This document shows positions 52,717 to 61,101 of a stretch of 64,000 bases of DNA, in pieces. Each line of letters opens with the position of its first letter. The first letter of the stretch is position 1. Source of the stretch: Streptomyces tendae (GTDB taxonomy: Bacteria > Actinomycetota > Actinomycetes > Streptomycetales > Streptomycetaceae); assembly GCF_014650435.1 (NCBI RefSeq), contig NZ_BMUY01000003.1, positions 434,001-498,000 on the forward strand, written 5' to 3'. The position numbers and the translations under genes are program-made. The notes below the pieces were generated by a model. It did not search any database. It was not told the origin of the DNA and saw nothing but the letters and a program-made list of their open reading frames with translations.

Positions 52717-54491
52717 GCCTCGCCGACGCCGTCGCCCACCTGTCCCCCGAACGCTGGGAGCGGGCCAACCGCCTCCTGATCCGCAAGGCGCTGGCCGAGT
52801 TCACCCACGAGCGGCTGCTGACCCCGGAGCGGGGGCCCGACGGGGACGCGTACGTCGTCCGCAGCGACGACGGTCAGACCGCGTACCGCTTCACCGCCAC
52901 CGTCCGCGCCCTGGACCACTGGCAGGTGGACGCAGACTCCGTCACCCGCCATCGCGACGGCGCCGAACTGCCGCTCGCCGCGCTGGACTTCTTCGTCGAG
53001 CTGAAGCAGACCCTGGGCCTGAGCGACGAGATCCTCCCGGTCTACCTGGAGGAGATCTCCTCCACCCTCTCCGGCACCTGCTACAAGCTGACCAAGCCGC
53101 AGCTCACCTCCGCCGAGCTGGCCCGGAGCGACGACTTCCAGGCCGTCGAGACGGGCATGACCGAGGGCCACCCCTGCTTCGTCGCCAACAACGGGCGCCT
53201 CGGCTTCGGCATCCACGAGTACCTGTCGTACGCCCCCGAGACCGCGAGCCCGGTCCGGCTGGTGTGGCTGGCCGCGCACCGCTCGCGGGCGGCGTTCACG
53301 GCGGGCGTGGGCATCGAGTACGAGTCCTTCGTCCGGGACGAGCTGGGCGAGGGGACCGTCGACCGCTTCCACGGCGTGCTGCGCGGGCGCGGCCTGGACC
53401 CGGCCGACTACCTCCTCATCCCGGTCCACCCCTGGCAGTGGTGGAACAAGCTCACCGTCACCTTCGCCGCCGAGGTCGCCCGCGGGCACCTGGTCTGCCT
53501 CGGCGAGGGCGACGACGAGTACCTGGCCCAGCAGTCCATCCGCACCTTCTTCAACGCCTCGCACCCCCAGAAGCACTATGTGAAGACGGCCCTGTCCGTC
53601 CTCAACATGGGCTTCATGCGCGGTCTGTCGGCGGCGTACATGGAGGCCACCCCGGCCATCAACGACTGGCTCGCCCGGCTGATCGAGGGCGACCCGGTGC
53701 TGAAGGAGACGGGGCTGAGCATCATCCGGGAGCGGGCGGCCGTCGGCTACCGGCACCTGGAGTACGAGCGGGCCACCGACCGCTACTCGCCGTACCGCAA
53801 GATGCTGGCGGCGTTGTGGCGGGAGAGCCCCGTGCCGTCCCTCCGGGACGGGGAGACGCTCGCCACCATGGCCTCCCTGGTCCACGTGGACCACGAGGGC
53901 GCCTCCTTCGCGGGCGCGCTGATCGAGCGGTCGGGGCTCACGTCCACCGAGTGGCTGCGGCACTACCTGCGGGCCTACTACGTTCCGCTGCTGCACAGCT
54001 TCTACGCCTACGACCTGGTGTACATGCCGCACGGCGAGAACGTGATCCTGGTGCTGGAGGACGGGGTGGTGCGGCGGGCGATCTACAAGGACATCGCCGA
54101 GGAGATCGCGGTGATGGACCCGGACGCGGTGCTGCCGCCGGAGGTCGCCCGGATCGCGGTGGACGTGCCGGACGACAAGAAGCTCCTGTCGATCTTCACG
54201 GACGTCTTCGACTGCTTCTTCCGCTTCCTGGCCGCGAACCTGGCGGACGAGGGGATCGTCACGGAGGACGCCTTCTGGCGGACGGTCGCCGAGGTCACCC
54301 GGGAGTACCAGGAGTCGGTGCCGGAGCTGGCCGACAAGTTCGACCGGTACGACATGTTCGCGCCCGAGTTCGCGCTGTCCTGCCTCAACCGGCTCCAGCT
54401 GCGCGACAACCGGCAGATGGTGGACCTGGCCGACCCGTCCGGCGCGCTCCAGCTCGTCGGCAACCTGAGGAACCCCCTGGCAGGCCGGTAG
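52713..54491 (+). CDS. desD: NIS synthetase DesD (IucA/IucC family)
   Basis: This 592-aa NRPS-independent siderophore synthetase oligomerises and cyclises N-hydroxy-N-succinylcadaverine with ATP to desferrioxamine E and B. Motifs include ISSTLSGTCYKLTKP (ATP site), IPVHPWQWWNK, HPQKHYVKTALSVLNMGF and YMPHGENVILVLEDGVVRRA. It starts in the ATGA of desC and ends the operon before a strong hairpin. The whole des pathway is present and intact. Confidence 0.95.
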   Translation: MSLADAVAHLSPERWERANRLLIRKALAEFTHERLLTPERGPDGDAYVVRSDDGQTAYRFTATVRALDHWQVDADSVTRHRDGAELPLAALDFFVELKQTLGLSDEILPVYLEEISSTLSGTCYKLTKPQLTSAELARSDDFQAVETGMTEGHPCFVANNGRLGFGIHEYLSYAPETASPVRLVWLAAHRSRAAFTAGVGIEYESFVRDELGEGTVDRFHGVLRGRGLDPADYLLIPVHPWQWWNKLTVTFAAEVARGHLVCLGEGDDEYLAQQSIRTFFNASHPQKHYVKTALSVLNMGFMRGLSAAYMEATPAINDWLARLIEGDPVLKETGLSIIRERAAVGYRHLEYERATDRYSPYRKMLAALWRESPVPSLRDGETLATMASLVHVDHEGASFAGALIERSGLTSTEWLRHYLRAYYVPLLHSFYAYDLVYMPHGENVILVLEDGVVRRAIYKDIAEEIAVMDPDAVLPPEVARIAVDVPDDKKLLSIFTDVFDCFFRFLAANLADEGIVTEDAFWRTVAEVTREYQESVPELADKFDRYDMFAPEFALSCLNRLQLRDNRQMVDLADPSGALQLVGNLRNPLAGR

Positions 54492-54511
54492 CCACCGGCC
54501 CCACGGACGGG

Positions 54512-54545
54512 CGGGCACCCCGGAGACGGTCCTCCGGGGTGCCCG
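54512..54545. terminator. Bidirectional terminator between desD and the hexosaminidase gene
   Basis: CGGGCACCCCGGA (54512-54524) and TCCGGGGTGCCCG (54533-54545) form a perfect 13-bp stem with an 8-nt loop, between two convergent genes. Confidence 0.8.
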
Positions 54546-54559
54546 TCGTGCCGTCCGGA

Positions 54560-56167
54560 TCAGGTCCAGGGCACCTGCGGCGAGTGGTAGTAGTCGATCC
54601 CCATCGCCTCCCAGCGCGGTGCCTGTTCGGCGAGCCGCACCTTGTAGGTGTCCCAGTCGTGCGTCGACGCCGGGGACCAGCCCAGCTCGGCGACGCCCGG
54701 CAGCCTCGGGAAGGCCATGAAGTCCAGCTGGTCCGGGTCGGACAGGGTCTCCGTCCACAGCGGGGCCTCGACCCCGCGGACCGCCTCGGCCGGGGCGCCC
54801 GGCAGATAGGCGGCCGGGTCCCAGTCGTAGGACCGCTGCACCTCGACGTAGCCCGCCCAGGACAGGCCCAGCGGGGTGTCCTTGGTGTACTTCATGTCCA
54901 GGTACGTCCGGTCGGCCGGGGAGAGGATCAGCCCGGTGCCGTTCCTGGCGGCCTCGGCGACCTCGGCCTTCTCGGCGTCGCTGGTGCGGTCCAGGCCCCA
55001 GTACTGGACGAGCGCGCCCTCGACCGGTTCGGCGCCGGCCAGCTGGTGCCAGCCGACGACCGTCTTGCCGTACTTGCCGACGATCGGCTGCACCCGCTTC
55101 ATGAACGCCACGAAGTCGGCCTTGGGCGTGGAGTGCGCCTCGTCGCCGCCGATGTGCAGATAGCGGCCGGGGGTGAGCGCGGCGAGTTCGCCGAGGACGT
55201 CGTCCACGAAGTCGTAGGTGACGTCCTTGTCCACGCACAGCGTGCTGAAGCCGACCTTGGTGCCGGTGTAGAGCGGGGGTGCCACGCCGTCGCAGTTCAG
55301 CTCGGCGTAGGAGGCGAGGGCGGCGTTGGTGTGGCCGGGCATGTCGATCTCGGGCACGACCTCCAGGTGGCGGGATGCCGCGTAGCGGACGATCTCCTTG
55401 TAGTCCGCCTTGGTGTAGTAGCCGCCGGGTCCGCCGCCGACCTCGGTGGAGCCGCCGTAGGTCGCCAGGCGCGGCCAGGAGTCGATGGCGAGGCGCCAGC
55501 CCTGGTCGTCGCTGATGTGCAGGTGGAGCTTGTTGTACTTGTACAGGGCGACGCGGTCGATGTAGCGCTTGACCTCGTCGACGCCGAAGAAGTGCCGGGA
55601 GACGTCGAGCATGGCGCTGCGCCAGGCGTAGCGCGGGGTGTCCTCGATGGTGCCGCCCGCGACCAGCCAGGGGCCGGGCTGCGCGGAGTCCTTCTCGACG
55701 GCGGCGGGCAGCAGCTGACGCAGGGTCTGGACGCCGTGGAAGAGCCCGGCGGCCTTGCGGGCGGTGATGGTGACGCCCCTGCGTCCGCTGTCCAGGCGGT
55801 AGCCCTCGTCGCCGTACGGGCCCTCGGCCAGGCGCAGTCGTATGCCGCCGTGGCCGTGGGAGGTGACGGGGAGCCGGTAGCCGGTGGCGGGCCGCAGCAG
55901 GTCGGCGAGGTAGTCGCCGACGCGGCGGGCCTCACGGGAGTCGTCCACCCGGATGTGGGTGCCGCCGGTGATGCGGTACGGGTTTCCGCCGGGGTCGACC
56001 GAGGCGGGGGCCGGGATCACCCGGTCCAGGGGGGTCGGTTCCGCGGCTGTTTTCCGGACCGGGGCGGCGCCGGTGGTCATGGCGCCGACCGCCGCCACCA
56101 GCAGCAGCGATCCCAGCAGCCGGGTGATGCGGGGAGTCGTTCTGTGGTGCCGTCGATGAGGTCTCAC
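54560..56167 (-). CDS. hexA: Secreted GH20 beta-N-acetylhexosaminidase
   Basis: This 535-aa exported enzyme has a basic, possibly twin-arginine-containing, N-terminus followed by a hydrophobic stretch (ITRLLGSLLLVAAVGAMTTG). An N-terminal GH20b domain (ITGGTHIRVDDSREARRVGD) precedes the GH20 barrel with YNKLHLHISDDQGWRLAIDS, VPEIDMPGHTNAALAS and the catalytic Asp-Glu pair in YLHIGGDEAHSTPKADF. It removes terminal GlcNAc/GalNAc from chitooligosaccharides by substrate-assisted catalysis. GTG 56167 follows AAGGGAG; the longer frame to 56272 is disfavoured. A perfect 14-bp tandem repeat lies in the promoter region. The des operon converges on it. Confidence 0.92.
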   Translation of the reverse strand: MRPHRRHHRTTPRITRLLGSLLLVAAVGAMTTGAAPVRKTAAEPTPLDRVIPAPASVDPGGNPYRITGGTHIRVDDSREARRVGDYLADLLRPATGYRLPVTSHGHGGIRLRLAEGPYGDEGYRLDSGRRGVTITARKAAGLFHGVQTLRQLLPAAVEKDSAQPGPWLVAGGTIEDTPRYAWRSAMLDVSRHFFGVDEVKRYIDRVALYKYNKLHLHISDDQGWRLAIDSWPRLATYGGSTEVGGGPGGYYTKADYKEIVRYAASRHLEVVPEIDMPGHTNAALASYAELNCDGVAPPLYTGTKVGFSTLCVDKDVTYDFVDDVLGELAALTPGRYLHIGGDEAHSTPKADFVAFMKRVQPIVGKYGKTVVGWHQLAGAEPVEGALVQYWGLDRTSDAEKAEVAEAARNGTGLILSPADRTYLDMKYTKDTPLGLSWAGYVEVQRSYDWDPAAYLPGAPAEAVRGVEAPLWTETLSDPDQLDFMAFPRLPGVAELGWSPASTHDWDTYKVRLAEQAPRWEAMGIDYYHSPQVPWT

Positions 56168-56183
56168 GTGCGCTCCCTTCGCG

Positions 56184-56211
56184 AGGCGTGCAATCAGAGG
56201 CGTGCAATCAG
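56184..56211. repeat. Perfect 14-bp tandem duplication upstream of hexA
   Basis: AGGCGTGCAATCAG occurs twice head-to-tail (56184-56197, 56198-56211), 17 bp upstream of the hexosaminidase start. It could affect promoter or operator spacing. It does not match the DasR consensus that I know. Confidence 0.75.
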
Positions 56212-56295
56212 GGGTTCGGGGACGGGGGTTGAGGACGGGTGTGGACCACTCTCCCGCACCATCACCGCCCACGGGAGCGATGAAACAATCCCCGC

Positions 56296-57189
56296 ATGGC
56301 GGAAATCATCCAGAAGGACGGCACCTGGGTCTTCGACGGCGACGCCCTGCGGTTGACACCCGGGCGGGACAAGAACGTCAGTCTGCTCCGCAGGGAACTG
56401 GGTGAACTGCTCGTACCCCTCGCGGCGTTGGCGGGCATATCGTTCGAGCAGGGGAAGAAGTCGGGGCGGCTCAGGCTGCGGCTGCGGGACGGCGCCGACC
56501 CGTTGCTGCACGCGGCGGGCGGCCGGCTGACCGAGCCGCACGACCCGTACCAGCTCCTCGTGGAGTCCGCACGGTACGGGGTGGCCGAGTACTTCGTGGA
56601 CGAGGTGCGCAACGCGCTGCTCCTCGACCAGGTCCCGTCCGGCCCGGTGGACGCCTACCTGCTGCCGGGTCCCTCGGTGCCGCTGTCGGTGTCGGCCGGG
56701 GACGGCATCGCGCACTTCGACGGCGAGCAGGTGCGCCTGGAGTGGAAGTGGCAGGCGGAGGACGCCAAGTCGGCCGCCGGTCCGCGCACCCTGCCCCTCG
56801 CGGACATCGTCGCGGTGGAGTGGCAGCCGTCGGTCGGCCTGGAGAACGGCCACCTGCGCTTCACCGTGCGGGCGGCGCCGGGCAAGGTGCCGCCGAAGTA
56901 CGACCCCAACGCGGTGGAGCTGTGGGGCTTCAAGCGGGACCCGCTGATGGCCCTGGTGGCCGCGGCCGTACAGGCCCGCCTCCTGCACCCGGCCGCCCGC
57001 GCGGCCCTGGAGGAGGCCCGCGCGGCCGACGAGCCCTCCGCACCCGCGCCCGCCCCCGCACCGGCCGCCGAGGACGACCACGACGCGCTGCTGCGCCGGC
57101 TGCGGGAGCTGGGCGAACTGCACCGCTCCGGGGTGCTGACGGACGAGGAGTTCACCCTGGCGAAGCAGGCGGTGCTGAAAAGGATGTGA
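56296..57189 (+). CDS. DUF4429 protein with C-terminal SHOCT domain
   Basis: This 297-aa cytoplasmic protein has two DUF4429 units of plain beta structure (residues about 5-125, and 130-230 with IAHFDGEQVRLEWKWQAEDA), an Ala/Pro-rich spacer, and a SHOCT motif at the end (LRRLRELGELHRSGVLTDEE FTLAKQAVL, about 262-293, split here at the middle). SHOCT usually aids oligomerisation or membrane-associated assembly. Function is unknown; the beta domains resemble PH-like/lipid-binding folds (weak inference). ATG 56296 lacks a strong ribosome binding site. It converges with the phosphoesterase gene. Confidence 0.88.
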   Translation: MAEIIQKDGTWVFDGDALRLTPGRDKNVSLLRRELGELLVPLAALAGISFEQGKKSGRLRLRLRDGADPLLHAAGGRLTEPHDPYQLLVESARYGVAEYFVDEVRNALLLDQVPSGPVDAYLLPGPSVPLSVSAGDGIAHFDGEQVRLEWKWQAEDAKSAAGPRTLPLADIVAVEWQPSVGLENGHLRFTVRAAPGKVPPKYDPNAVELWGFKRDPLMALVAAAVQARLLHPAARAALEEARAADEPSAPAPAPAPAAEDDHDALLRRLRELGELHRSGVLTDEEFTLAKQAVLKRM

Positions 57190-57198
57190 GCGGCCGTC

Positions 57199-58776
57199 CT
57201 ACCGGGCCCGGCGCGCCACCGTGAAGTGGTCGACCGTCTCCCCCGTCTCCGCGATGCCCCGCACCTTCAGGGTCGCCAGCCGGCCCCGGGATGCGGGCGT
57301 CACGTCCACGCGCAGGAAGGAGTAGTCGAGATAGCGGACGCGGGACCAGGCGACGTCCTCGCTCTGCCGCCCGCCGTCGACGCACACGAAGGAGGACACC
57401 GACTCGACGTCCTTCTCGTGACCCTGGTAGCTCTGCTCGGCGCTGAACGCGTACAGGCTCTTGCCGGCCGCGCCCGCCGTGACGTAGACGACGCCGTCGG
57501 TCTCGGGGTGGGCGGTGCCGCCGATCGGCAGCTCCTTGGCGACCTCGCCGCCCTTGATGACGTCGGTGCGCTCGTAGACGTGGTTGTGCCCGTTGATCAC
57601 CAGGTCGACGGTGTACTTCTCGAACAGCGGCACCCACTCGTCGCGGACACCGCCCTCGGAGGCGTGCGCGGTGGAGGTGCAGTAGGCGCAGTGGTGGAAG
57701 AAGACGACGACGAAGTCGATGTCCCGGTCGGCCCGGTACTTCTTCAGCTGCCGCTCCAGCCAGCGGGTCTGGGTGCCGCCGGAGATGCCCAGGTTGGCGG
57801 GGATCTCGAAGGAGATGTCGTTGGCGTCGAGGGAGATGACGGCGGTGTTGCCGTGCACGAAGGAGTAGACGCCGGGGAGGTGGTCGGCGTCGGGGCCGTT
57901 GTCGGGCAGCTCCCAGCGGGCCCGTTCGCCGCCGTAGCCGTTGGGCGAGTACCAGGCCTCCATGTCGTGGTTGCCGTACGCCACCATCCACGGGACCTGC
58001 TTGGCGACCGACTCGGTCTGGTACAGGAACTGGTCCCACACCCGCGAGTCGAAGCCGGTGTCGGAGGTCTTGCCCTGTCCGGCCGGGTCGCCGTAGGCGA
58101 TGTCGCCGGCGTGCAGGTGGAAGGCCGGGTTCTGGGCGAGGATCAGGGCGTCGTTGGCGAGGCCGTGGTAGCTGACGCCCTGGTCGCCGAAGGCGGTGAA
58201 GGTGAACGGCTCGGAGCGCGCGGGCGCGGTGGTGAAGGTGCCGAGGGTGCCCGCGAGGTGGGGCTCGGCCGGGTCGAAGCCGGCGTGGCCGACCCCGTAG
58301 TAGTAGGTGCGGCCGGGCTTGAGGCGGGTCAGCCTGGCGTGCAGGTAGTACTGCGTGTGGTCGCCGCTCGCACCGACGCCGGCCGGGGTGTGCAGCGGGC
58401 GCGGCTCGGCGTCGATCCTGTGGGAGAGGTCCCAGGGGTGGGTGCCGACGCGGATGAACGGCTTGTTCACGGCGACCGGCACCTGCCAGGAGACGGTCAT
58501 CTCGGTGCGCGGGTCGTTGCCGTAGGCGAGGTGGCGGCCGAAGGGGGCGACCAGGGCGCCGTCGACCGTGTCGGTCCCGCCGGGCCGCCGGTTCGGGGTG
58601 GCGGCCCGCGCGGTGGCGCCCGGCACGAACGCGCCGCCCGCGACGGCGCCCAGCGTGACCGCGCCGCCCCTGATCATCGTGCGCCGCGAGAACCTGGCGC
58701 GCAGGTACTCGTGCTGCTCGGCCATGCTCATGCGGCCGGCCAGCGGTTCGGGAACGCCCATGCGAGGAATGTCCAT
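57199..58776 (-). CDS. Tat-exported purple acid phosphatase-like metallophosphoesterase
   Basis: This 525-aa protein has a twin-arginine signal (RARFSRRTMIRGGAVTLGAV, about residues 28-60). A fibronectin/PAP N-terminal domain (PRTEMTVSWQVPVAVNKPFI) precedes the metallophosphoesterase core: TAFGDQGVSYHG, HAGDIAYGDPAG, VAYGNHDMEAWY, VFFHHCAYC, NGHNHVYER. These match purple acid phosphatases (dinuclear metal, phosphomonoesters or nucleotides). It is outside the cell. ATG 58776 has other start options (MSMAEQHEY, 45 bp further in). I see no clear PHO box upstream, so phosphate control is unproven. Confidence 0.9.
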   Translation of the reverse strand: MDIPRMGVPEPLAGRMSMAEQHEYLRARFSRRTMIRGGAVTLGAVAGGAFVPGATARAATPNRRPGGTDTVDGALVAPFGRHLAYGNDPRTEMTVSWQVPVAVNKPFIRVGTHPWDLSHRIDAEPRPLHTPAGVGASGDHTQYYLHARLTRLKPGRTYYYGVGHAGFDPAEPHLAGTLGTFTTAPARSEPFTFTAFGDQGVSYHGLANDALILAQNPAFHLHAGDIAYGDPAGQGKTSDTGFDSRVWDQFLYQTESVAKQVPWMVAYGNHDMEAWYSPNGYGGERARWELPDNGPDADHLPGVYSFVHGNTAVISLDANDISFEIPANLGISGGTQTRWLERQLKKYRADRDIDFVVVFFHHCAYCTSTAHASEGGVRDEWVPLFEKYTVDLVINGHNHVYERTDVIKGGEVAKELPIGGTAHPETDGVVYVTAGAAGKSLYAFSAEQSYQGHEKDVESVSSFVCVDGGRQSEDVAWSRVRYLDYSFLRVDVTPASRGRLATLKVRGIAETGETVDHFTVARRAR

Positions 58777-58866
58777 GGCGTCTGAAACTCGTCTCCTCAG
58801 GCAACGAGATCCCGGACGCCAGATGGACAGGTCGCGAACAGCCCCTCATGAGAGTTTCAACAGTCA

Positions 58867-58886
58867 CCTGCCCGGAATCGGGCAGG
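58867..58886 (+). promoter_or_regulatory. Hairpin covering the ribosome binding site of the 97-aa gene
   Basis: CCTGCCCG (58867-58874) pairs perfectly with CGGGCAGG (58879-58886), with loop GAAT. The right arm contains the only purine-rich ribosome binding candidate (GGGCAGGA) before the TTG at 58891, so folding would mask it. Confidence 0.5.
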
Positions 58887-58890
58887 ATTC

Positions 58891-59184
58891 TTGCGCAGCG
58901 AACTCCCGTACCCCAGGATCTACCGGGTGCACGACGAACTCGTTGATCATCTGACGCGGTCCACCCCCCTGAGCCGGGGCGAGGCACTGCGCGTGGTCCA
59001 GGACGTGCTCGCCTACTTCGACGAGACGACCGAGGAATACGTCCGTCGCCGCCACCGCGAGCTCCAGGCCCAGGGCCTGGTGAACGCGACGATCTTCGAA
59101 CGGATCGAGGCGGAACTGAAATACCGGGCGGTCGCACCCCCGGAGCTGTCGCTCCGTCAGCTGCGCCGCATCGTCTACGGCTGA
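58891..59184 (+). CDS. Small conserved helical protein upstream of glmS2
   Basis: This 97-aa protein starts at TTG 58891 (MRSELPYPRIYRVHDELVDH). It is wholly helical and charged (RGEALRVVQDVLAYFDETTE, EEYVRRRHRELQAQGLVNATIFERIEAEL), with no membrane segment or known domain. It keeps the codon pattern of real genes and lies 51 bp upstream of glmS2 on the same strand. I do not recognise a function. A short hairpin overlaps its ribosome binding site, suggesting translational control. Co-transcription with glmS2 is plausible. Confidence 0.7.
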   Translation: MRSELPYPRIYRVHDELVDHLTRSTPLSRGEALRVVQDVLAYFDETTEEYVRRRHRELQAQGLVNATIFERIEAELKYRAVAPPELSLRQLRRIVYG

Positions 59185-59235
59185 GAGGCCGGCCACGGCC
59201 GAGAGGCCGAAGAAAGACACGAGGTTTACGTATAC

Positions 59236-61053
59236 ATGTGCGGAATCGTCGGATACATCGGCAAGCGTGACGTCGCGCCCCTGCTCCTGGAGGGCCTGCA
59301 GCGCCTGGAGTACCGCGGGTACGACTCGGCGGGCATCGTCGTGACCTCCCCTAAGGCAGCCGGCCTCAGGATGGTCAAGGCCAAGGGCCGGGTGCGCGAC
59401 CTGGAGGCCAAGGTCCCGGCGCGCTTCAAGGGCACCACCGGCATCGCCCACACCCGCTGGGCCACCCACGGCGCCCCCTCCGACGTGAACGCCCACCCGC
59501 ACATGTCGGCCGACAACAAGGTCGCCGTCGTCCACAACGGCATCATCGACAACGCCGCCGACCTGCGCCGCAAGCTGGAGGCGGACGGCGTCGAGTTCCT
59601 CTCCGAGACCGACACCGAGGTCCTCGTCCACCTCATCGCCCGCTCCGAGGGCGTCAAGCTGGAGGACAAGGTCCGCGAGACCCTGCGGGTCATCGAGGGC
59701 ACGTACGGCATCGCCGTGATGCACGCCGACTTCCCCGAGCGCATCGTCGTCGCCCGCAACGGCTCGCCGGTCGTCCTCGGCATCGGCGAGAAGGAGATGT
59801 TCGTCGCCTCGGACATCGCCGCGCTGGTCGCCCACACCCGGCAGATAGTCACGCTCGACGACGGCGAGATGGCCACCCTCAAGGCCGACGACTTCCGCAC
59901 CTACACCACCGAGGGCACCCGCACCACGTCGGAGCCCACCACCGTGGAGTGGGAGGCCGCCTCCTACGACATGGGCGGCCACGACACCTACATGCACAAG
60001 GAGATCCACGAGCAGGCCGAGGCCGTGGACCGCGTGCTGCGCGGCCGGATCGACGACCGCTTCTCCACCGTGCACCTCGGCGGCCTCAACCTGGACGCCC
60101 GCGACGCGCGCGCCGTGCGCCGCGTGAAGATCCTGGGCTGCGGCACCTCGTACCACGCGGGCCAGATCGGCGCCCAGATGATCGAGGAGCTGGCCCGCAT
60201 CCCCGCGGACGCCGAGCCCGCCTCCGAGTTCCGCTACCGCAACGCGGTCGTCGACCCCGACACCCTGTACATCGCCGTCTCCCAGTCCGGCGAGACCTAC
60301 GACGTGCTCGCCGCCGTACAGGAGCTGAAGCGCAAGGGCGCCCGGGTCCTCGGCATCGTCAACGTCGTGGGCTCGGCGATCGCCCGCGAGGCCGACGGCG
60401 GCATGTACGTGCACGCCGGCCCCGAGGTCTGCGTCGTGTCCACCAAGTGCTTCACCAACACCTGCGTCGCCTTCGCGCTGCTCGCCCTGCACCTGGGCCG
60501 CACCCGCGACCTCTCCGTCCGCGACGGCAAGCGCATCATCGAGGGGCTGCGCAAGCTGCCCGCGCAGATCGAGGAGATGCTGAAGCAGGAGGAGGACGTC
60601 AAGAAGCTGGCCGCGCAGTACGCCGACGCCCGCTCGATGCTCTTCATCGGCCGCGTCCGGGGCTACCCGGTCGCCCGCGAGGCCTCCCTGAAGCTGAAGG
60701 AGGTCTCCTACATCCACGCCGAGGCATACCCGGCCTCCGAGCTGAAGCACGGCCCGCTCGCCCTGATCGAGCCGGCCCTGCCGACGGTCGCGATCGTGCC
60801 GGACGACGACCTGCTGGAGAAGAACCGCGCGGCCCTGGAGGAGATCAAGGCCCGCAGCGGTCAGATCCTCGCCGTGGCCCACCAGGAGCAGGAGAAGGCC
60901 GACCACACGATCGTCGTCCCGAAGAACGAGGACGAGCTGGACCCGATCCTCATGGGCATCCCGCTCCAGCTCCTCGCGTACCACACGGCCCTGGCCCTGG
61001 GCCGGGACATCGACAAGCCCCGCAACCTCGCCAAGTCGGTGACGGTGGAGTAG
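59236..61053 (+). CDS. glmS2: Glucosamine-6-phosphate synthase (glutamine:fructose-6-phosphate transaminase)
   Basis: This 605-aa enzyme has a glutaminase domain starting with the catalytic Cys (MCGIVGYIGKRDVAPLLLEG, RLEYRGYDSAGI, AHTRWATHGAPS) and two SIS domains (GCGTSYHAGQIGAQMIEELA, SQSGETYDVLAAVQEL, SMLFIGRVRGYPVAREASLK, SELKHGPLALIEP) plus the family C-terminus DKPRNLAKSVTVE. It makes GlcN-6-P for cell wall precursors. Streptomyces usually carries more than one glmS; this copy lies next to hexosaminidase and adpA. ATG 59236 begins with the essential Met-Cys; I see no glmS-type ribozyme in the 51-bp leader. Confidence 0.94.
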   Translation: MCGIVGYIGKRDVAPLLLEGLQRLEYRGYDSAGIVVTSPKAAGLRMVKAKGRVRDLEAKVPARFKGTTGIAHTRWATHGAPSDVNAHPHMSADNKVAVVHNGIIDNAADLRRKLEADGVEFLSETDTEVLVHLIARSEGVKLEDKVRETLRVIEGTYGIAVMHADFPERIVVARNGSPVVLGIGEKEMFVASDIAALVAHTRQIVTLDDGEMATLKADDFRTYTTEGTRTTSEPTTVEWEAASYDMGGHDTYMHKEIHEQAEAVDRVLRGRIDDRFSTVHLGGLNLDARDARAVRRVKILGCGTSYHAGQIGAQMIEELARIPADAEPASEFRYRNAVVDPDTLYIAVSQSGETYDVLAAVQELKRKGARVLGIVNVVGSAIAREADGGMYVHAGPEVCVVSTKCFTNTCVAFALLALHLGRTRDLSVRDGKRIIEGLRKLPAQIEEMLKQEEDVKKLAAQYADARSMLFIGRVRGYPVAREASLKLKEVSYIHAEAYPASELKHGPLALIEPALPTVAIVPDDDLLEKNRAALEEIKARSGQILAVAHQEQEKADHTIVVPKNEDELDPILMGIPLQLLAYHTALALGRDIDKPRNLAKSVTVE

Positions 61054-61058
61054 CAGCC

Positions 61059-61074
61059 GGGCCGTTCGCGGCCC
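61059..61074. terminator. Short UUCG-loop hairpin after glmS2
   Basis: GGGCCG (61059-61064), TTCG loop, CGGCCC (61069-61074), starting 5 bp after the stop codon. GTTCGCGGCCC is repeated just downstream (61079-61089). A small terminator between convergent genes. Confidence 0.5.
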
Positions 61075-61101
61075 AGTCGTTCGCGGCCCGTGGGTGGATC
61101 G

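Noticed and set aside
52398..55238. A 946-codon open frame opposite desC/desD and hexA
   Set aside because: It is antisense to well-supported genes over its whole length. It is long only because stop codons are rare in GC-rich DNA, and its composition (His/Arg/Gly-rich) is that of a shadow frame.
53264..56356. A 1030-codon plus-strand frame across desD and hexA
   Set aside because: It runs out of frame with desD and antisense to hexA, and has no domain or sensible start. Same GC-bias effect.
59185..59235. glmS ribozyme or riboswitch before glmS2
   Set aside because: The gap of 51 bp is too short for a glmS ribozyme and shows no conserved core. Such ribozymes belong to Firmicutes.
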